A stretch of 32,380 nucleotides of DNA from Actinomycetota bacterium (lineage in GTDB: Bacteria; Actinomycetota; CADDZG01; WHSQ01): contig JAUJPD010000005.1 of NCBI GenBank assembly GCA_030447315.1, forward strand, positions 1-32,380, read 5' to 3'. A program made the translations under genes and the position numbers. The notes beneath the pieces are model-generated. The model was not told where the DNA came from, did no database searches, and worked only from the letters and a program-made list of their open reading frames with translations. Of the stretch, positions 28,495 through 32,380 are shown in pieces. How positions within the stretch are numbered: the first letter of the stretch is position 1; the number at the start of each line of letters is the position of its first letter.

Positions 28495-28523
28495 TTGCGG
28501 GCACCCACCAGGATGCCTATAAT
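28495..28523 (+). promoter_or_regulatory. promoter of mihF
   Basis: TTGCGG at 28495-28500 and TATAAT at 28518-28523 are separated by exactly 17 bases; the -10 box is a perfect consensus, rare in such GC-rich DNA. Transcription should start near 28530, giving a leader of about 80 bases before mihF. No clear terminator for the pyr operon is seen between 28445 and 28494. Confidence 0.75.
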
Positions 28524-28608
28524 CCGCACGCTCGAGGGCTTGGCAACGACGTTTTTCGCGACGGCCTCGGCTCACCGGATCCATGGATCAGCGAAGGAGG
28601 TCGCTCGT

Positions 28609-28926
28609 ATGCCCTTGCCCCCGCCCCTCACCGAGGAGCAGCGCCGCCAGGCTCTAGAGAAAGCAGCCATCGCGCGTCGCAAGCGGGCCGAGCTGAAAGA
28701 GCAGCTGAAGAGCGGGCGCACCAGCCTCCGGGACCTCATCGAGCGCACCCAGGACGAGATCGTGGGCAAGATGAAGGTCTCAACCGTCCTCGAGTCCCTT
28801 CCCGGTGTCGGCCGAGTCCGGGCCCGCAAGCTGATGGAACGCCTCGACATCTCCGAGTCCCGCCGCATGCGCGGCCTGGGTGAGAAACAGAAGAAGAACC
28901 TTCTCGAAGAGTTCGCCCGCAGGTAG
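28609..28926 (+). CDS. mihF: integration host factor, actinobacterial type (mIHF)
   Basis: This 105-residue basic DNA-binding protein opens MPLPPPLTEEQRRQALEKAA, then has a long basic helix (ARRKRAELKEQLKSGRTSL). The helix-two-turn-helix part has KMKVSTVLESLPGVGRVRAR, then KLMERLDISESRRMRGLG and LLEEF. This is the mIHF/sIHF family found only in actinobacteria. It bends DNA non-specifically and affects supercoiling and nucleoid structure. The start ATG 28609 has AAGGAGG eight bases upstream; the frame is open earlier, but nothing there resembles the family. The gene directly precedes gmk, the usual order. Confidence 0.96.
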   Translation: MPLPPPLTEEQRRQALEKAAIARRKRAELKEQLKSGRTSLRDLIERTQDEIVGKMKVSTVLESLPGVGRVRARKLMERLDISESRRMRGLGEKQKKNLLEEFARR

Positions 28927-28932
28927 GCGGGC
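28915..28932 (+). promoter_or_regulatory. hairpin over the mihF stop codon, next to the gmk start
   Basis: GCCCGC (28915-28920) and GCGGGC (28927-28932) form a perfect 6-bp stem. The loop AGGUAG contains the mihF stop codon UAG and an AGG that is the only Shine-Dalgarno-like triplet near gmk ATG 28935. It has no T-run, so it is not a terminator; it may couple gmk translation to that of mihF. Confidence 0.5.
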
Positions 28933-28934
28933 CT

Positions 28935-29507
28935 ATGGCGTCCTCCCCCAGCCGCGCCGGGCGCGGCCGTTTGTTCGTCATCTCCGGTCCCTCCGGCGCC
29001 GGCAAGGGAACTGTGGTGCAGAAGCTGCTGCAGCGCCGCCCCGAGATCGTGCTGAGCGTCTCTGTCACCACCCGGCCCGCTCGCCAGGCGGAGCGCAACG
29101 GGGTCCACTACACCTTCATCAGCGAGCCGGAGTTCAAAGGGATGCGCGACCGGGGCGACCTGTTGGAGTCGGCCGAGGTCTACGGGAACTACTACGGCAC
29201 GCCCCGGCCTCCCGTGGAGGCCGCCCTGGCCGCCGGCAAAGACGTCATCTGCGAACTGGACATCCAGGGGGCCGAGTCGATCAAGAGGGCCAAACCCGAG
29301 GCGATCTTGGTGTTCATCGAGCCCCCGTCGATGGAAGACCTGCACTCGCGGCTGCGTAATCGGGGAACGGAGACCCCGGGCGACATGTCCACCAGGATCG
29401 ACGCCGCTTACGCCGAGATGAAGCGCAAGGCGCTCTACGACCACATAGTGATCAACGATCGCCTCGACGACGCCGTCGCCGAGATGCTCCGTATACTGGA
29501 GCGCTAA
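28935..29507 (+). CDS. gmk: guanylate kinase
   Basis: This 190-residue enzyme has the P-loop GPSGAGKGT at about residues 18-26. GMP-binding parts are SVSVTTRPARQAERNGVHYT and EVYGNYYGTPRPPVEAAL, followed by DVICELDIQGAESIK and the lid/second half with LRNRGTETP and the closing DHIVINDRLDDAV. It phosphorylates GMP to GDP. The product opens with a short extra N-terminal stretch (ASSPSRAGRGR) before the core. Its place between mihF and rpoZ is the usual actinobacterial order, and the three are probably one transcript from the mihF promoter. Confidence 0.96.
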   Translation: MASSPSRAGRGRLFVISGPSGAGKGTVVQKLLQRRPEIVLSVSVTTRPARQAERNGVHYTFISEPEFKGMRDRGDLLESAEVYGNYYGTPRPPVEAALAAGKDVICELDIQGAESIKRAKPEAILVFIEPPSMEDLHSRLRNRGTETPGDMSTRIDAAYAEMKRKALYDHIVINDRLDDAVAEMLRILER

Positions 29508-29530
29508 AGACGGGAAAGGAACCCAACGAG

Positions 29531-29779
29531 ATGATCGAGCCCAAGATAGAGACCCTGATCGGCAGCGCGGACTCCAAGTACACCCTGGTGATCCTGGCCG
29601 CAAAGCGCAGTCGTCAGATCAACTCCTACTTCAGTGGCCTCGGTGAGGGCGTGAGCGAATACACGCCGCCGCAGGTTCCGCTGAGCGCACACCAGGCCCC
29701 GAAGTCCCTGTCGATCGCGCTTCAAGAGATCGCCGAGGGCGCCGTGACCTTCGAGCGCACCACCGACGGGATCAAGTAG
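29531..29779 (+). CDS. rpoZ: DNA-directed RNA polymerase subunit omega
   Basis: This 82-residue protein has the omega core SKYTLVILAAKRSRQINSYF followed by a loop with EGVSEYTPPQV, and the second conserved block KSLSIALQEIAEGAV. It helps assemble RNA polymerase by binding the C-terminal part of beta-prime. The motif with A-x-x-R-A-R-Q is AKRSRQI here. A purine-rich GGAAAGGAA precedes ATG 29531. It lies 23 bases after gmk. Confidence 0.94.
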   Translation: MIEPKIETLIGSADSKYTLVILAAKRSRQINSYFSGLGEGVSEYTPPQVPLSAHQAPKSLSIALQEIAEGAVTFERTTDGIK

Positions 29780-29803
29780 CGCCGTCTTCTCTTCGGAGGT
29801 GAC

Positions 29804-31018
29804 ATGAGCCTGCAGGGCAAAAGGGTCATCCTCTGCGTCACCGGCGGCATCGCCGCCTACAAGGCCGCTTTCCTCGTGCGTGCCTTGACGGCGTCCGGAG
29901 CCGACGTCCGGGTGGTGATGACCCCGAGTGCGGAGCGCTTCATCGGGTCCCAGACGCTCGCCACCCTGTCGGGCCACCCCGTCGCGAGAGCCCTGTTCGG
30001 CGATGGAGGAGATGTTCCGCACGTCGAGCTTGCCCGGACGGCCGATCTCGTGGTCGTGGCTCCGGCGACGGCCAACGCCCTGGCCAAGATGGCGCTTGGG
30101 ATCAGCGACGATCTTTTCTCCGCCACCGTCTTGACGGCGCACTGTCCGATCGTGGTCGCTCCCGCCATGCACACCGAGATGTGGGAGCACCCCGCCACGC
30201 GCGCGAACGTCGAGACGCTGCTCGCACGGGGGGTGCGGCTGGTCGGCCCCGCCAGCGGTCCTCTTTCCTCGGGAGACACCGGACCGGGCCGGATGTCGGA
30301 GCCCGATGAGATCGCCGACGTCGCGGCTGCAGTGGCCGGTGCGGCGAACGACCTCGCCGCGAAGCAGGTTCTCGTGACGGCGGGCGGCACTCAGGAGCCG
30401 ATCGACCCCGTGCGCTTCATCGGCAATCGATCGTCGGGCTTGATGGGGATCGAGATCGCGGCCGAGGCAGCTCGCAGGGGGGCCAAGGTGACCCTCGTGG
30501 CCGGACCTACCAATGTCGCCATCCCGCGCGGGATCGACGTCGTGAAAGTGCGCACAGCCGAAGAGATGCGCTCCGCTGTGTTCGAGCGCGCCGCGGCCGC
30601 CGACGTCATCGTCAAAGCCGCCGCGGTGGCCGATTGGCGCTCGGATTCCCACGCGGGAGAGAAGTTGAAGAAAGCGGCCGGCCCCCCAGAGATAAAGCTG
30701 GTGGCCACTCCCGACATCCTCGCGGAGCTGGGGGCTACGCCCGGCGCTCGCAAGCCCGGCAGCGTCCTGGTGGGCTTCGCCGCCGAGACCGAGCCCCGGC
30801 CCGAGAAGCTGGTCGAGCTGGCGGAGGAGAAGCGGGTGACCAAGGGCGCCGACGCCATCGTCGCCAACGACGTATCGAGCGACGACTCCGGATTCGAGGT
30901 GGCCACCAACCGGGCCGTCATCGTCTCCGGCGGGGGAGCCGAAGACGTGGGCCTCGTCACCAAGAAGGCGTTGGCCGCCGCCGTCGTCGACAAGATCGTG
31001 TCCTTGCTCGACGCCTAG
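29804..31018 (+). CDS. coaBC: bifunctional phosphopantothenoylcysteine decarboxylase / phosphopantothenate-cysteine ligase
   Basis: This 404-residue protein has an N-terminal flavoprotein (CoaC) domain to about residue 185, with CVTGGIAAYKAAFLVRAL, DLVVVAPATANALAKMALGI, the substrate clamp PAMHTEMWEHPAT and GPLSSGDTGPGRM. The CoaB ligase domain begins LVTAGGTQEPIDPVRFIGNR and continues with TEPRPEKLVELAEEKRV and ADAIVANDVSSDDSGF. It makes phosphopantetheine for coenzyme A from phosphopantothenate, CTP and Cys. Two residues differ from the E. coli pattern: His for Asn in P-x-M-N-x-x-M-W, and Ser where the flap usually has Cys (LACG). GGAGG lies just upstream of ATG 29804. Confidence 0.95.
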   Translation: MSLQGKRVILCVTGGIAAYKAAFLVRALTASGADVRVVMTPSAERFIGSQTLATLSGHPVARALFGDGGDVPHVELARTADLVVVAPATANALAKMALGISDDLFSATVLTAHCPIVVAPAMHTEMWEHPATRANVETLLARGVRLVGPASGPLSSGDTGPGRMSEPDEIADVAAAVAGAANDLAAKQVLVTAGGTQEPIDPVRFIGNRSSGLMGIEIAAEAARRGAKVTLVAGPTNVAIPRGIDVVKVRTAEEMRSAVFERAAAADVIVKAAAVADWRSDSHAGEKLKKAAGPPEIKLVATPDILAELGATPGARKPGSVLVGFAAETEPRPEKLVELAEEKRVTKGADAIVANDVSSDDSGFEVATNRAVIVSGGGAEDVGLVTKKALAAAVVDKIVSLLDA

Positions 31019-31071
31019 CGTGCCGCGCCGCGCCCCGCGCCCTGGCTCGGAAGCCGGCCCGCGCGTCGCAT

Positions 31072-31087
31072 TAGGATGCCGCTCGTG
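31072..31087 (+). promoter_or_regulatory. TAGGAT element before metK: Shine-Dalgarno or -10 box
   Basis: TAGGAT at 31072-31077 contains AGGA seven bases before the GTG at 31085, a good Shine-Dalgarno position. It also fits the TANNNT -10 consensus at the distance expected for a leaderless mRNA starting at that GTG. No clear -35 box is seen. The ATG at 31076 overlaps this element and so has no ribosome-binding site of its own. The coaBC-metK spacer also holds a 6-bp hairpin at 31042-31057 without a T-run. Confidence 0.4.
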
Positions 31088-32281
31088 ACCACCAACCAAC
31101 CGTTCCTTTTCACATCCGAGTCCGTCACTGAGGGCCATCCCGACAAGATGGCCGATCAGATCTCCGACGCGGTGCTCGACGAGATTCTCGCGGACGACCC
31201 CTTCGGACGGGTTGCCTGCGAGACCCTGATCACCACCGGCCTCGTGGTGGTGGGCGGTGAGATAACTACGACGACCTACGTGGACATCCCGGCCGTGGTG
31301 CGTCGCACCGTCACCGACATCGGTTACACGAGCTCGAAGATCGGGTTCGACGGTGAGACGTGCGGGGTAGCGGTCTCGATCCAGGAGCAATCTCCCGACA
31401 TCGACCGCGGCGTCACGCAGTCGAACGAGGAACAACGAGGCGAGGCCTCAGACGAGCTGGACTCTCAGGGGGCCGGTGACCAGGGCATGATGTTCGGGTT
31501 CGCCTGCAAGGACAACGAGGACCTCATGCCGATGCCGGTCTGGCTCAGCCACCGGTTCGCTCACCGGCTCGCCGAGGTCCGCAAGGCAGGAGTCATCCCG
31601 TACCTTCGCCCCGACGGCAAGGTCCAGGTGACGGTGGGGTACCGCGATGGGCGGCCGGCGACGCTGGAGACCATCGTCATCTCGAGCCAGCACCAGCCCA
31701 ATGTCGACATCGACACCCTGCTCCAGCCGGACCTGATCCAGCACGTGATCGATCCCTTGATCCCGTCGGACCTCGACGCCGAGAACGTCAAGATCCTCGT
31801 CAACCCCACCGGCATGTTCGAGATCGGGGGGCCACGTGCAGATACGGGTCTGACGGGTCGCAAGATCATCATCGACACCTACGGAGGGATGGCTCGTCAC
31901 GGCGGGGGTGCTTTCTCCGGCAAGGACCCGACGAAGGTGGATCGTTCCGCCGCCTACGCGGCTCGCTATGTCGCCAAGAACGTGGTGGCGGCCGGCCTCG
32001 CCGAGCGTTTCGAGATGCAGATCGCCTACGCGATCGGCGTCGCCCATCCCGTATCGGTCTCCATCGAGACCTTCGGCACCGAGGTCTGCGACCCAGCCAC
32101 GATCTCGAGCGCCATCGAAGAGGTCTTCGACCTCCGCCCCGCCGCCATCATCCGCGAGCTCGACCTGCGCCGCCCGATCTACCGCAACACCGCGGCCTAC
32201 GGTCACTTCGGGCGTTCCGACAAGGACTTCACGTGGGAGCGGACCGACCGCGCCGATGACCTCCGCCGCCTCTGCGGATAG
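31076..32281 (+). CDS. metK: S-adenosylmethionine synthetase
   Basis: This 401-residue enzyme (398 if it starts at GTG 31085, which I think likelier) opens with [20 protein letters not shown]. It has the signature [20 protein letters not shown], the P-loop-like [19 protein letters not shown] and the closing [14 protein letters not shown]. It makes SAM from methionine and ATP. The methyltransferases at the left of the window, and all others in the cell, depend on its product. There is no room for a SAM riboswitch in the 57-base spacer after coaBC. Its place between coaBC and priA is standard for actinomycetes. Confidence 0.97.
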   Translation: MPLVTTNQPFLFTSESVTEGHPDKMADQISDAVLDEILADDPFGRVACETLITTGLVVVGGEITTTTYVDIPAVVRRTVTDIGYTSSKIGFDGETCGVAVSIQEQSPDIDRGVTQSNEEQRGEASDELDSQGAGDQGMMFGFACKDNEDLMPMPVWLSHRFAHRLAEVRKAGVIPYLRPDGKVQVTVGYRDGRPATLETIVISSQHQPNVDIDTLLQPDLIQHVIDPLIPSDLDAENVKILVNPTGMFEIGGPRADTGLTGRKIIIDTYGGMARHGGGAFSGKDPTKVDRSAAYAARYVAKNVVAAGLAERFEMQIAYAIGVAHPVSVSIETFGTEVCDPATISSAIEEVFDLRPAAIIRELDLRRPIYRNTAAYGHFGRSDKDFTWERTDRADDLRRLCG

Positions 32282-32295
32282 CGGTTAGCACCCCC

Positions 32296-32311
32296 CCTCC
32301 TTCCGAGGAGG
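32296..32311 (+). promoter_or_regulatory. UNCG-loop hairpin between metK and priA
   Basis: CCTCCT (32296-32301) and AGGAGG (32306-32311) form a perfect 6-bp stem with a TCCG loop, an extra-stable UNCG-type tetraloop. It has no T-run after it. The AGGAGG arm is a perfect Shine-Dalgarno, so the hairpin would hide the ribosome-binding site of the next gene. Confidence 0.55.
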
Positions 32312-32319
32312 CCCGGCCA

Positions 32320-32380
32320 CTGATAGCGGCAGTGGTTCCGTTGGTGCCTGCGTGGGCCGTCGACCGGACCTTCGACTACT
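32320..32380 (+). CDS. priA: primosomal protein N' (PriA helicase), 5' end only
   Basis: The last bases encode IAAVVPLVPAWAVDRTFDY and run off the window. The pattern I-A-x-V followed by V-P and D-R-x-F-D-Y is the conserved N-terminus of the PriA DNA-binding domain, and metK-priA is the usual actinobacterial order. PriA restarts stalled replication forks. No ATG, GTG or TTG precedes the conserved IAAV after the last in-frame stop (32257-32259). A CTG at 32320 sits eight bases after AGGAGG and is the best start; GTG 32332 is the alternative but would remove the IAA residues. Confidence 0.6.
   Translation, partial: MIAAVVPLVPAWAVDRTFDY

Noticed and set aside
29504-31435. A 643-codon open frame on the - strand opposite rpoZ, coaBC and metK
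   Set aside because: It mirrors the codon pattern of well-identified + strand genes in high-GC DNA, shows no family motif, and has low-complexity Gly/Arg/His-rich content.

Overview
The window is high-GC DNA from an actinomycete (Actinomycetota). The taxon call rests on an actinobacterial integration host factor (mihF), the order mihF-gmk-rpoZ-coaBC-metK-priA, the order aroC-aroK/B-aroQ-pepQ-efp-nusB-pyr, and a PyrR-controlled pyr operon. A PyrK+PyrD (class 1B) dihydroorotate dehydrogenase and a fused AroK-AroB suggest a deep-branching class rather than a mycobacterium or streptomycete; this last point is inference.

Region 1 (about 1-11.35 kb) is a surface-polysaccharide cluster with visibly lower GC than the rest. 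It encodes a polyprenyl-phosphate sugar-1-phosphate transferase, three GT4 and one GT2 glycosyltransferases, an Rmd-like GDP-deoxyhexose reductase, a Wzx-type flippase, a SAM methyltransferase and a Wzy/WaaL-type polymerase or ligase with a TPR tail. Together these make a Wzx/Wzy-type route: load the first sugar on undecaprenyl phosphate, extend it with probably mannose or deoxyhexose-rich sugars, flip, then polymerise or ligate.

Region 2 (about 11.48-17.15 kb, + strand) starts with one type IV prepilin-like gene on a TTG start. It continues into aroC, an aroK-aroB fusion, aroQ, an M24 aminopeptidase, efp and nusB. From about 14.99 to 17.95 kb every gene on both strands is broken by many small indels, although protein similarity continues from frame to frame. 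No such break was seen in the genes on either side, so this looks like a poor consensus patch. A disrupted FkbM methyltransferase lies inside it, on the - strand between nusB and pyrR.

Region 3 (about 18.07-28.44 kb) is the pyrimidine operon pyrR-pyrB-pyrC-carA-(35-aa basic ORF)-(VOC protein)-carB-pyrK-pyrD-pyrE, mostly joined by ATGA/GTGA overlaps. Its leader has a promoter candidate, a PyrR-binding stem-loop, an antiterminator pairing and a rho-independent terminator. The 3' arm of that terminator is also the pyrR Shine-Dalgarno. pyrF is not in the operon.

Region 4 (28.49-32.38 kb) has a clear promoter, then mihF, gmk, rpoZ, coaBC, metK and the first codons of priA. No tRNA, rRNA, CRISPR array, insertion sequence or integrase was found.
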